The position numbers were made by a program, and so were the translations under genes. A stretch of 64,000 nt of DNA from Meira nashicola (lineage: Eukaryota > Basidiomycota > Exobasidiomycetes > Exobasidiales > Brachybasidiaceae): assembly GCA_001600355.1 (NCBI GenBank), contig BCJU01000001.1:3679178-3743177 (forward strand), given 5' to 3'. The notes below the pieces were generated by a model. That model was given only the letters and a program-made list of their open reading frames with translations, did not search any database and was not told the origin of the DNA. The stretch's first letter is position 1. Every line of letters begins with the position of its first letter. Shown piece by piece: positions 10,322 to 18,402 of this stretch.

Positions 10322-10692
10322 ATGATTCTCCCTTGCTTTTATTTCTTGTTTATTCTTTTCTCTTCTCAATCTTGTTATGATTTATGATTTATAAACTCTT
10401 ATGATATTCATTCTTAAATTGTGATCAGTGCAACAAAAACAAAGTCAGGCTGAGTTTTTTATTTTGAAATAATGATCTTCTCGGTTCCGTATAAAGTGAA
10501 ATAAGATTAAGAACGGACACGCACTTCCGAAAACATATTTACATATTTATACCGTATCGGTACCGTAAAAGAGGCGCTGAATATAAGAAAGTTTAACGGC
10601 AATATTCTGATTTTAAAGGTATATAAGATCAAACATTCTTGACTTTTTTTCTTCTCTTTCTCTTCATACACTCATATCAAAATCAAACCAAA
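10322..10692. other. intergenic between barrel genes 1 and 2
   Basis: Terminator of copy 1 and promoter of copy 2. Overlapping CGG half-sites occur at 10552-10565 (CCG-TAT-CGG and CGG-TA-CCG), about 130 bp upstream of the next start. Confidence 0.55.
10620..10626 (+). promoter_or_regulatory. probable TATA box of barrel gene 2
   Basis: TATATAA lies 73 bp upstream of the ATG at 10693, at a spacing close to that of copies 1, 3 and 5. Confidence 0.55.
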
Positions 10693-11337
10693 ATGTCTCC
10701 TTTTTTTCTCATTCAAGTTTTTATCTTTACAACAATTACCTTAGCCAATCGTGATCCATCTTATCCAGCATGTGATACGGGTGCAAATGATCATAAAATG
10801 ACAAAGAGTGGAACAGGTTATGCATGGTACAAGACTGATGATCCAGTTCAATATGTTGCTCCAGGAACGGGTTCTTGTAGTGATACTTATACAGATCAAT
10901 CTTTAGTTGCTTGTCTTAATCCAGGTTGGATTCATTCTGCAAATGTCGATGGTTGTCATAAATGGATCGAATTAACAAATACGGCAAATAATATCGTCGC
11001 TCAAGCAATGGTAGCAGATGCTTGTGGTGCTGTTCCAGGTAGTACTTTTGGTTGTAATGATGTTTATCTCAGTAAAGAAGTTTTTGTAGAACTGGCAGGT
11101 GATGATAGTCAAACAGCATTACAAAAAGGTCATCTGGATAGCGCATTAGAATGGAGATACATCGTTGAACCTTGCAAAGGTTGCGCAATGGGCTATAAAG
11201 GTATCTTCCTTAACGGAACGGATGATCCTTGTACCGGTTACGATAGTTATGGTCTCCTTCGTTGTGGTAGAAACAACCTTTCAGGTCAAGATGTGAACAA
11301 TGTATGTAATGCCAACGTTAAAACATGTCCAAAATAA
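10693..11337 (+). CDS. secreted double-psi beta-barrel protein, array copy 2
   Basis: The shortest array member, 214 residues. I start it at the ATG at 10693 (context CCAAAATGTC). The frame is open further upstream, but only from non-ATG codons, and this start gives a clean signal peptide MSPFFLIQVFIFTTITLANRD. The body follows copy 1 closely: SYPACDTGANDHKM, GTGYAWYKTDDPVQYVAPG, SCSDTYTDQSLVACL, VADACGAVPGSTFGCNDVYLSK, and LLRCGR followed by NVCNANVKTC. All ten family cysteines are present. It stops right after the last cysteine and lacks the LPKY...AVAY tail of copies 3-5. There is no intron. The role is inferred from the fold only; expansin-like wall binding or effector function are both possible. 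Confidence 0.88.
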   Translation: MSPFFLIQVFIFTTITLANRDPSYPACDTGANDHKMTKSGTGYAWYKTDDPVQYVAPGTGSCSDTYTDQSLVACLNPGWIHSANVDGCHKWIELTNTANNIVAQAMVADACGAVPGSTFGCNDVYLSKEVFVELAGDDSQTALQKGHLDSALEWRYIVEPCKGCAMGYKGIFLNGTDDPCTGYDSYGLLRCGRNNLSGQDVNNVCNANVKTCPK

Positions 11338-11588
11338 AGCTAGCACAATATAATGTCATAGTAGGCTTTTATAAATGATGATATGTTTTTCTTCTTTCTA
11401 ATGAAATCATTATTTGTGTGTTTTGTGTCTGAAGTAATAAAAAAATATTAAAGTTTTTTATATACACCGGGTCCTGTTACGTCCGGAGTATTATTGAAAC
11501 ATTGTTTAATTTTTGATATGATTTGTACATACCTCTGCATCCTTCTCCTGTCCGAAGAAGGTGTTTTGCTTGTAGGCCCGCTTGATTT

Positions 11589-11738
11589 GGGCACATTGTG
11601 TTTTGGGCAAATGTGTGTTTTGGGCAAATGTGTGTTTTGGGCAAGTGTGTGTTTGGGCAAATGTGTGTTTGGGCACATTGTGTTTTGGGCAAATGTGTGT
11701 TTAGGCAAATAATGTGTGTTGTGCTTGAATGTGTGTTT
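11589..11738. repeat. minisatellite, about nine 16-18 bp units
   Basis: Degenerate tandem copies of a GT-rich unit, typically GGGCAAATGTGTGTTTT. Units vary between GGGCAAATG, GGGCAAGTG and GGGCACATTG starts and in the T-run length. The last two units are more diverged. It lies in the spacer between array copies 2 and 3. Confidence 0.93.
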
Positions 11739-11761
11739 CGCGTGCAAGTGGATTTTTCATG

Positions 11762-11822
11762 TATAGTCTACTTTCCCGCCCGTACCTCTTTATTAATGTG
11801 TGGAAAAAAAAAGTAGACTGTA
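11762..11822. repeat. 13-bp inverted repeat, 35-bp spacer
   Basis: TATAGTCTACTTT at 11762-11774 is matched in inverse orientation by AAAGTAGACTGTA at 11810-11822 (12 of 13 bases). It lies just after the minisatellite. It could form a hairpin or mark the ends of a very small mobile-element remnant; I see no target-site duplication. Confidence 0.7.
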
Positions 11823-12326
11823 TTTTTAGCATATTTAGGTGTGGCACCGCGGAGTTGAATTATAGGTATTAGGCCTTTTTTTAATTTTGAAGCAAATGTT
11901 TTTTTGCGGACACGAGTATGTACAAGTGAACTAGTCTACATATGCATGTATTTCGCCGAGTTTACCGAGCATTAAGATTATACGCAACATAAGCAATGTC
12001 GATCAATTCTCACTAATCAATCGTTAACCAACTTTGGGCTGATTACTCCTATTTAATGTAGAATAGGAGCAAGAATACTGGCTGCGATAAATGAACATGA
12101 ATTTTTAATAGAGGATAAATTTAGGAGACTTTTTATAACTATTAAGGAGTCAATCAATAGTAGCAAGGCGTCTAAGTAAAAGCTACTGTATCGAGGATGA
12201 ATTCTTTTACAACCTTATATATAACATAGGAGAATGAGTAATGATTAAGGATGTGGTCTCCTATATATGGCGCTTCGCTTAATTCTCCTTAAAAAATCAC
12301 TATTTCTTCAAAGTTTAAAATTAAAC

Positions 12327-12333
12327 TATAAAT
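12327..12333 (+). promoter_or_regulatory. probable TATA box of barrel gene 3
   Basis: TATAAAT lies 91 bp upstream of the ATG at 12418. A second candidate, TATATAT at 12262, is about 155 bp upstream. Confidence 0.45.
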
Positions 12334-12417
12334 TGATCAAAGAATGAATTCAAAGCAACTCTTTCAACTCTCATCTCGACTCTTGATCTCTCAAAGTTGT
12401 CAGTCATTCCATCCAAT

Positions 12418-13336
12418 ATGCGTTTATCGATCGTCTTCACGGTGATTTTTGTTCTTGTTGCTCAAGCACAAGCAGATACTATGCCAGCTACAGCACCTAA
12501 GCCCCCAGCAGCCAAACCACCAGCACCCAAGCCACCAGCACCTAAACCTGTTTCATTAGAATGTGATAAACCGGGTGATAATGATCTTACAATTTATGGA
12601 GCAGCGAAGAAATGGGAAAAGTCAGATGATCCAGTTTATTATCTTTCTCCTGGAATGTCATATTGTGAAGAAGTATATACAGATCAATCAAACGTAGTCT
12701 GTGTTTCAAGTGGTCATTTCCCAAAAGGAAGTCATAAAGCATGTCAAGAATGGGTTCAAGTCATTAACAAAGATTCAGGTGTGGTTTCTTATGGTCGTAT
12801 TTTGGATGAATGTGGTGTCGTTCCTAATTCAACTTTTGGTTGCAATGATATCTACTTGTCAAAGCAAATGTTCGAAGAACTTGCCGGAAAGAACAGTGCA
12901 GGTGCACTTGATTCTGGTCATTTGGATCAAGTAGAATGGCGCAAAGTCATTCCTCCTTGTTGGGGTCTTTGGGCTGGTAAGAATATAAATAGTAACCATC
13001 TATCTTTTTATTACTTGATATATTGACACAACTTCTCTTTCTTTCTCTCTCTTTCTCCCAGGTCTTCCTAGCAAATATCCAAATGGAACAAATGATCCTG
13101 GTTTCGGTCCAGATTCAAATGGATTCTTACGTTGCGGAAAGATGGCAGGAGAAGAACGTGTTGTTGGTGCTGATGTTGCAAAAGTATGTAATAAGAATAT
13201 TAAAGATTGCAATCAAGCAAAAGAGATTAGAAACACATTACCAAAATACCAAGGAGGTGAAAGTGCAAAGAGTGCTGGCTTCCAAAAACAAGCAGTCGCT
13301 TACAATGCCAATACTTTCGAATTGATTCAACATTAA
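12418..13336 (+). CDS. secreted double-psi beta-barrel protein, array copy 3 (one intron)
   Basis: Two exons, 12418-12976 and 13062-13336, give 277 residues. The 85-bp intron starts GTAAGA and ends in a pyrimidine-rich tract with CAG. It splits the Gly codon in WAG-LPS, and splicing restores the conserved GFGPDSNGFLRCGK and VCNKNIKDC parts. The start is the ATG at 12418; upstream frame extension uses only a TTG. The signal peptide MRLSIVFTVIFVLVAQAQA is followed by a Lys/Pro/Ala linker (KPPAAKPPAPKPPAPKP) found in no other copy. The barrel block contains SYCEEVYTDQSNVVC, RILDECGVVPNSTFGCNDIYLSK and all ten family cysteines. The tail has LPKYQGGE and QAVAYNA, shared with copies 4 and 5. It is most similar to copy 4. 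The linker could tether the barrel to the wall; this is inference. Confidence 0.88.
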
Positions 13337-13865
13337 TAGTTGATAATATATACTTTGAGCTCTCTTATAATCCTTTTTTCCTCTTAAATTAACTCTCTCG
13401 TCTTTATATATGACATTACATAATAATGTTGACTTCTATTGAAAATAAAGCATGAAAGTCCTTCCGAGGATAGGAACAGCTAATTTCTAATTCCGTTATT
13501 TTTGAGTGTGGATTTGCGCTCGGTGGCCGTGTTCCAAAAGAATAAAGGAATAATAAACGGATCCGCTTTGACTTTGAACTGTGAGCAATTTAACACTCCG
13601 TTATTGACTTGTCAAAAATAGCACCTAAACGGAAGTCCGTTTGACGGCAAGATGTTCCGTGTGCAAAATAAGACACTTCTTTTATTCTTTCATATTTAAA
13701 GTCATATATTTGCCTAATTGTCAACTTTCTTTACTACAACCAACCTGGAACCTTCTTCTCTGAACCCTACTTACCCCCACCAACTTCAACTCGAAAACTT
13801 CTTCTTTGAACATTATCCTCATCAATTTCAACTTCTTCTTTATTCGCGCCATCTATTTTCCAATA
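13337..13865. other. intergenic between barrel genes 3 and 4, rich in CGG/CCG
   Basis: Promoter of copy 4. It contains CGG-TGG-CCG (13521-13529), CGG-AT-CCG (13558-13565) and CGG-AAGT-CCG (13630-13639), plus several single TCCGT elements, in otherwise AT-rich DNA. These look like binding sites of Zn2Cys6 proteins; no factor is assigned. No clear TATA lies at the spacing seen for the other copies. Confidence 0.5.
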
Positions 13866-14627
13866 ATGAAGAATCTCTTCCTCGTTACTGCTATTTTAGC
13901 TTTTATCTCTTTCGTCTTTGCTGACACTCAAAATCAAACAGTTACTCCTTTGGAATGTGATACTGCAGCTGATAACACTCTTACAGTTTATGGTACTGCT
14001 CAAAAATGGGAAACTTCAGACGATAAAGTGTTTTATCTTGCACCTGGTTTATCAAAATGTAACGTTAATTATACCGATCAATCTAACGTCGTTTGTGTTA
14101 GTCCTCAATACTTTGCTAATGATTCCTTAAAGAATTGTAATGAATGGGTGCAAGTCTTTAATCCTGATACAGGAATCGTTTCTTATGGTCGTATCTTGGA
14201 CGAATGTGGTGCAGTTCCAAATTCAACTTTTGGTTGCAATGATATCTACTTGTCAAAGAAAATGTTCACAGAGCTTGCCGGAAAGCAAAGTTCAGAAGCA
14301 CTCGATTCAGGTCATTTAACATCAGTTCAATGGCGCAAGGTAGTCCCACCTTGTTGGTCACTTTGGGCAGGACTTCCAGGTAAATATCCAAATGCGACTC
14401 AAGATGATGGATTTGGTTATGATTCAAACGGTTTCTTACGTTGCGGTAAACGTCATGGTCAAGATCGTGTAGTTGGTGCTGATGTTGCAAAAGTTTGTAA
14501 TCAAAATATTAAAACTTGTAAACAAGCTCGTCAAATCGCTTCTACATTACCTAAATATCATGGAGGCAGTTGTGATCATCAACAAAAAGCTGTAGCTTAT
14601 TCTCTTACAGCTCAATTACTCACTTGA
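13866..14627 (+). CDS. secreted double-psi beta-barrel protein, array copy 4
   Basis: A 253-residue intronless member starting at the ATG at 13866. The upstream frame extension has no ATG. The signal peptide is MKNLFLVTAILAFISFVFA. The barrel block reads SKCNVNYTDQSNVVC, RILDECGAVPNSTFGCNDIYLSKKMF, then PPCWSLWAGLPGKYP, GFLRCGK and VCNQNIKTC, with the ten family cysteines. It is the nearest relative of copy 3 over the whole mature region and shares the LPKYHGGS...KAVAY tail. It lacks both the intron and the Lys/Pro linker of copy 3. N-glycosylation sequons are present (NQT, NYT, NDS, NST, NAT). The duplicate pair 3/4 looks like the youngest in the array. Function is inferred from the fold, as for the other copies. 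Confidence 0.9.
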   Translation: MKNLFLVTAILAFISFVFADTQNQTVTPLECDTAADNTLTVYGTAQKWETSDDKVFYLAPGLSKCNVNYTDQSNVVCVSPQYFANDSLKNCNEWVQVFNPDTGIVSYGRILDECGAVPNSTFGCNDIYLSKKMFTELAGKQSSEALDSGHLTSVQWRKVVPPCWSLWAGLPGKYPNATQDDGFGYDSNGFLRCGKRHGQDRVVGADVAKVCNQNIKTCKQARQIASTLPKYHGGSCDHQQKAVAYSLTAQLLT

Positions 14628-15026
14628 TCACTTTTCAATCATGTTTATACAATTCTTATTTGTGAACTTTTAATCAATACGATCGATCCGACCTCTCTTG
14701 GTGCCTGAGATTTAAATTATTTCGGTTAGATGATTCCGCCTCCGCTATTTGGATGGGAAAAGAATTCCGAGAAAGTCAAATTACCTTATTGCTCCGTATT
14801 TATTTTTAGGATCCGTAATACGAAATTACAGGAGCAAATATGTGTTTACGGAGCACCGCATACGGCTGAAATAAAAAGAGAAAGGAGAACCGCAAAAAAT
14901 ACTGCAATAAAAACACAAGATAGGGTGTTATATATCTATCTGTAAAACTTGATTTTTATCCCCATCCCACATCTTTTCCTCTTCCTTTTCACATCAACTC
15001 TTTCTCTCTCAAAATTTATTTTCATC
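14628..15026. other. intergenic between barrel genes 4 and 5
   Basis: Promoter of copy 5. It contains an everted CCG-CATA-CGG site (14856-14865), the spacing bound by Leu3-type zinc cluster proteins, and several TCCGT/ATCCGTA elements. Probable TATA box TATATAT lies at 14929-14935. Confidence 0.5.
14929..14935 (+). promoter_or_regulatory. probable TATA box of barrel gene 5
   Basis: TATATAT lies 98 bp upstream of the ATG at 15027. Confidence 0.45.
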
Positions 15027-15873
15027 ATGTTCAAACATCAATTATCTTTAGCTTTTATGGTCATTTACGCAACTTTTGCTTCTGCTACTTCTTCTAGCAA
15101 AGGCAAGATCGCAGCTTGTGATACTGGAGCACATGATCATGAATATACAGCAAGTGGAGTTGGTTATAAATGGGAAACACCAGACGATAAAGTTTATTAT
15201 CTTGATCCAGAACAAAGTGCTTGTGGACCAACTTATACGGATTATAGTAATGTAGTCTGTATTTCTTCAGGTTGGATTAATTATGCGAAAGTTAGCCATT
15301 GCAATACATGGGTCCAAATGTTTAACCCACAGAACGGCGTAACTACTCAAGGCTATGTACTTGATAGCTGTGATGACGATGATCCAAAATCAACTTTTGG
15401 CTGTAATGATCTTTATGTTTCTAAAGGAATTTTCTTGAAACTGGCCGGTAATCAAGGAAAAGAAGCAATCGATCGTGGTGATCTTGGCGGTCCGATCAAT
15501 TGGAGATTTATCGAACAACCATGTTGGGGTGCATATGCTGGTAAGTTCTCTAATCTTCAATTTTTCTTAAAGACTTGGGTTCCGATTTATTATTATTCTT
15601 TTTTTCTTTTAAACAGGTCTTCCCGGTACATTATTAAATGGCAAAACAGATCCAGCTCAAGGACCAGATTATGAAGGTAATTTACGTTGTGGCAGAATGA
15701 CAGGTGGCGATCGTATCGTTGGTCCTTCAGTTGCTCAAGTTTGTAATCGTAATATTAAATCTTGTGATCAAGCAAAAAAGATTGCTGCAACTTTACCCAA
15801 ATATAAAAAATCAGGTCAAGGTGTTTCTCAACCAAGTGTAATGGCATTCAATGCTCAAGGTAATATGGTTTAA
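15027..15873 (+). CDS. secreted double-psi beta-barrel protein, array copy 5 (one intron)
   Basis: Two exons, 15027-15540 and 15617-15873, give 256 residues. The 76-bp intron (GTAAGT..CAG) interrupts the same Gly codon as in copy 3 (YAG-LPG). Without splicing the frame loses GNLRCGR and QVCNRNIKSC, so the splice model is strongly supported. The signal peptide is MFKHQLSLAFMVIYATFASA. The barrel block has ACGPTYTDYSNVVC, VLDSCDDDDPKSTFGCNDLYVSK and the ten family cysteines. The Gly after the DxC cysteine is replaced by an acidic DDDD insertion, which is unique in the array. The tail has LPKYKKSG and VMAFNAQ, shared in outline with copies 3 and 4. It closes the array; the next gene is a ceramidase on the opposite strand. 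The role is inferred from the fold. Confidence 0.9.
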
Positions 15874-15982
15874 AGAGTTGATCTCTATTTATGCTCTATT
15901 TCTATTCAATGATTTCTAATAAGATATATATCATTTCAATCATTTAAGATACAGTTAAAAAAGCACGTTTATTAAGTTTAAA

Positions 15983-16876
15983 TCATTGTACCTTTTTTCC
16001 CTTTCCGTTTGTGACAGCTGTACCATTCTCTTTATAAGGTTTAAGTCTTTCAACGAATGGATGAAAGCCGAGCATATAACTGAATCCGAAATTATCAGCC
16101 GATCCTTCTTTTACAGACATGACTAAACGTTGAGAAGCAGCTATGACCATATAAGCGCCTAAACCTGTTCCTAAATGCCACCAACCATGACCTTCTAATA
16201 ATAAAGCAGTAGGATAACCAACTTTTTGTCTTAACCCACGTAACCAACCACAACAAATATTATCAATATTCCAAATGACGAAAGCCATTATGAATATTGC
16301 TGAACCAACGAAAAGTTGATGTGAAATTTCACTTCTTTGTTGTTTTGTTAATTTTGCTTGTTTACTGTTTAATAAACTTACGATTTGAATCGTTCCCCAA
16401 ACTTGCATAATTGCATAAGATATTTGATGAAATACTGGATTATTATAATAAACGTATGTTACCGTAACAAAAGCAACCAAAGCTAAAAGTCCAAAAGGTA
16501 AAAGTAATCCATATTTTGATTTTGTATAACCGGGTGATGTTTCTGTAACGCAATAAAGATAAATTGCCATTGTATAAATCATTGGTAATTCATCTAACAT
16601 TTGAGCTTCATATTTTAATGTTGCATGAAAAGCAAAAGATCCAATTCCAATCATCGCACCACCTAAATAACATAAAACGAATCTTAATGGCATTTTTGAT
16701 TTGATTGTATGAATTGCACCTAAAGTTGAAAGTGTAATAATGTAAAAATTCGTTATCGTGTTCACAGGTTCAGCAATATATTTTGACCAATAATACTTTT
16801 CTTCACACCATACTAAACTACTCGTTATTGATCCCCAATAACCTTGAGGTAAATTCTTTTGATCGATCCAAGCCAT
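15983..16876 (-). CDS. alkaline ceramidase
   Basis: A 297-residue integral membrane hydrolase that cleaves ceramides to a sphingoid base and fatty acid in the ER/Golgi, like yeast Ypc1/Ydc1. Family hallmarks are WGSITSSLVWCEEKY near the N terminus, FAFHATLKYEAQMLDELPM (H84, D95) and GHGWWHLGTG (H230, H234). These His/Asp residues form the zinc site in the family. About seven hydrophobic helices are visible and the length is typical. I start at the ATG at 16876; the frame extends upstream only by a GTG start. It converges with barrel copy 5, with only 109 bp between the two stop codons. It is divergent from the beta-glucosidase gene. Confidence 0.95.
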   Translation of the reverse strand: MAWIDQKNLPQGYWGSITSSLVWCEEKYYWSKYIAEPVNTITNFYIITLSTLGAIHTIKSKMPLRFVLCYLGGAMIGIGSFAFHATLKYEAQMLDELPMIYTMAIYLYCVTETSPGYTKSKYGLLLPFGLLALVAFVTVTYVYYNNPVFHQISYAIMQVWGTIQIVSLLNSKQAKLTKQQRSEISHQLFVGSAIFIMAFVIWNIDNICCGWLRGLRQKVGYPTALLLEGHGWWHLGTGLGAYMVIAASQRLVMSVKEGSADNFGFSYMLGFHPFVERLKPYKENGTAVTNGKGKKVQ

Positions 16877-18402
16877 CTTTTTGTTTTGTTGTTTTTGAAA
16901 GTGGGATAGGTATGATGGTAGAGAGTTTTCACACGACACGGAAACACAATTAGACTAGGTTCTGTCAATGCAAGGCAGTCAATTCAAATCAAAATAAAAA
17001 AGCCTTGACCGGTTAAATAGCGCCGACGCGTTTTCTTCTTCGCTCTCTTATGAATCTGAATGCAACGCCTACTACACTAGAAAGGTTGGGCGTACGTAAA
17101 GGCGGACGGAACGGGTTCTTGCTCTTTTTAGGCTTTTATAGGGGTGTTTAAATCAAATTAAGCTTCATACTGATCGGCTGCTCGCTTTCGCCTTACGTGA
17201 AAAAAAAGAACAACACCATAGAATAATTAATTCATATTTTACGCTCAGTTCACTCAGCACGTTTTCACAAAGCTTTGGCCTAGATTAAGTTTGCCCAATA
17301 TGTAGATGATGAATGATAGTTGAGCCTGCCAAGCTTAATAATGGTTGAAGCCAAAACTTCATGAAGCGTATTTGTGAAGTCTAGACTTTGTTTATTTGAA
17401 CAATGACTCAAGTTTTGACATTTGATGTATGCATTGATCTCTTACAAGCATACATGCAAACAATGAAGAATAACATGACTTGGTTCGATCCTTTAACCAG
17501 ATATCAATATGAGACAGTCTATCATACTCTAATCAGCACCTTCGCTTTCCCAAATAACCATCTCAATCACCTCAATTAATCATCTATAAAGTTCCTGCAT
17601 TTATTGAATGGCACCAATACATAATTGATCCCCCACACTCTTTTTCGGATAGCAATCCGGAGGGGAACCATTAACGGCGAAAGAGCCGAAATCAATTTCA
17701 AATGAATGAACCTTTGTTTAACAAAGAGAGAATGAGGGTTAGTGCGTATGGATGCTTTGATTGCTTTTTTTTGCATGATTATTGTTTTCCCCGCATCGAT
17801 TAGCGTGAATAAAGGAAAGTTAAAATGTTCTAGCGCTGTGCTGCGCCACGCACTTTTGACATTTCTTTTGGTGAAATGAAGAATGTGCGTGCAGATGTTT
17901 CTCCGCGTACAGAAGCCTGCCTGCAAGATTGTGAGCATTCACTACATACTTCAAGTCCTTTTGGCATTCGCTAGCGTGCATTTATTCACCTTCTTTCTTT
18001 CTATTGAGTCTAAATTGGCATTTTTCTGTTCCTTGACTTTGATCATGATCATAGTGTCCTTTAGTTGACTGTTCACGCAGGTACAATGATTAACTACTTT
18101 GCCCCTTTCTTTTCCCTTTTTCTCTTTTGGAAATGCACACACAAAGGAGGAGCCAAGTCCGCTGCCGATGAAAGATGCAGACGCCGCCGTCCGTTGGAAA
18201 AGAAATGTTAAAATTAAAACTCCTTAAAGGGGAAAGAAAATTATTTTCCCTATAAAGTCACCGCACTTTTATTGTGAACTCCTCAATCTCCCAGCCCTCG
18301 TTTTCATTTCCCCCTCCTCCTCCTCTTTACCTCCCTCCCATCATAATACACACTCTCTTTTTTTTCGTTCACTCTCGTTATTAACATCACAGTCTCTTCG
18401 TT
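16877..18402. other. intergenic, divergent promoter region
   Basis: 1.5 kb between the ceramidase and beta-glucosidase starts. No RNA gene or convincing ORF. TATAAAG at 18251-18257 and a C/T-rich tract at about 18297-18345 precede the beta-glucosidase ATG and probably belong to its promoter and leader. Confidence 0.5.

Larger units (their letters stand above)
11338..12417. other. repeat-bearing spacer between barrel genes 2 and 3
   Basis: The longest gap inside the array, 1.08 kb. It holds a minisatellite and an inverted repeat (both listed), several AT-rich stretches, and the promoter of copy 3. The minus-strand reading frame over the minisatellite only translates the repeat and is not taken as a gene. 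Confidence 0.6.

Noticed and set aside
11448..11747. 99-codon minus-strand frame with repeated PKHTFAQNTH-like units
   Set aside because: The peptide repeat is just the translated minisatellite; the frame has no signal peptide or conserved part.
13806..13865. N-terminal extension of barrel copy 4
   Set aside because: The upstream frame begins at TTG and would spoil the signal peptide; the ATG at 13866 is preferred. The same reasoning was applied to copies 2, 3 and 5.
17486..17500. GGTTCGATCC, like a tRNA T-arm
   Set aside because: The flanks do not pair into a T stem and no acceptor or anticodon arm can be found.
17576..17938. 120-codon minus-strand frame with an ATG
   Set aside because: No domain, signal peptide or compositional support; it lies in a promoter-sized gap. 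Could be revisited with RNA data.
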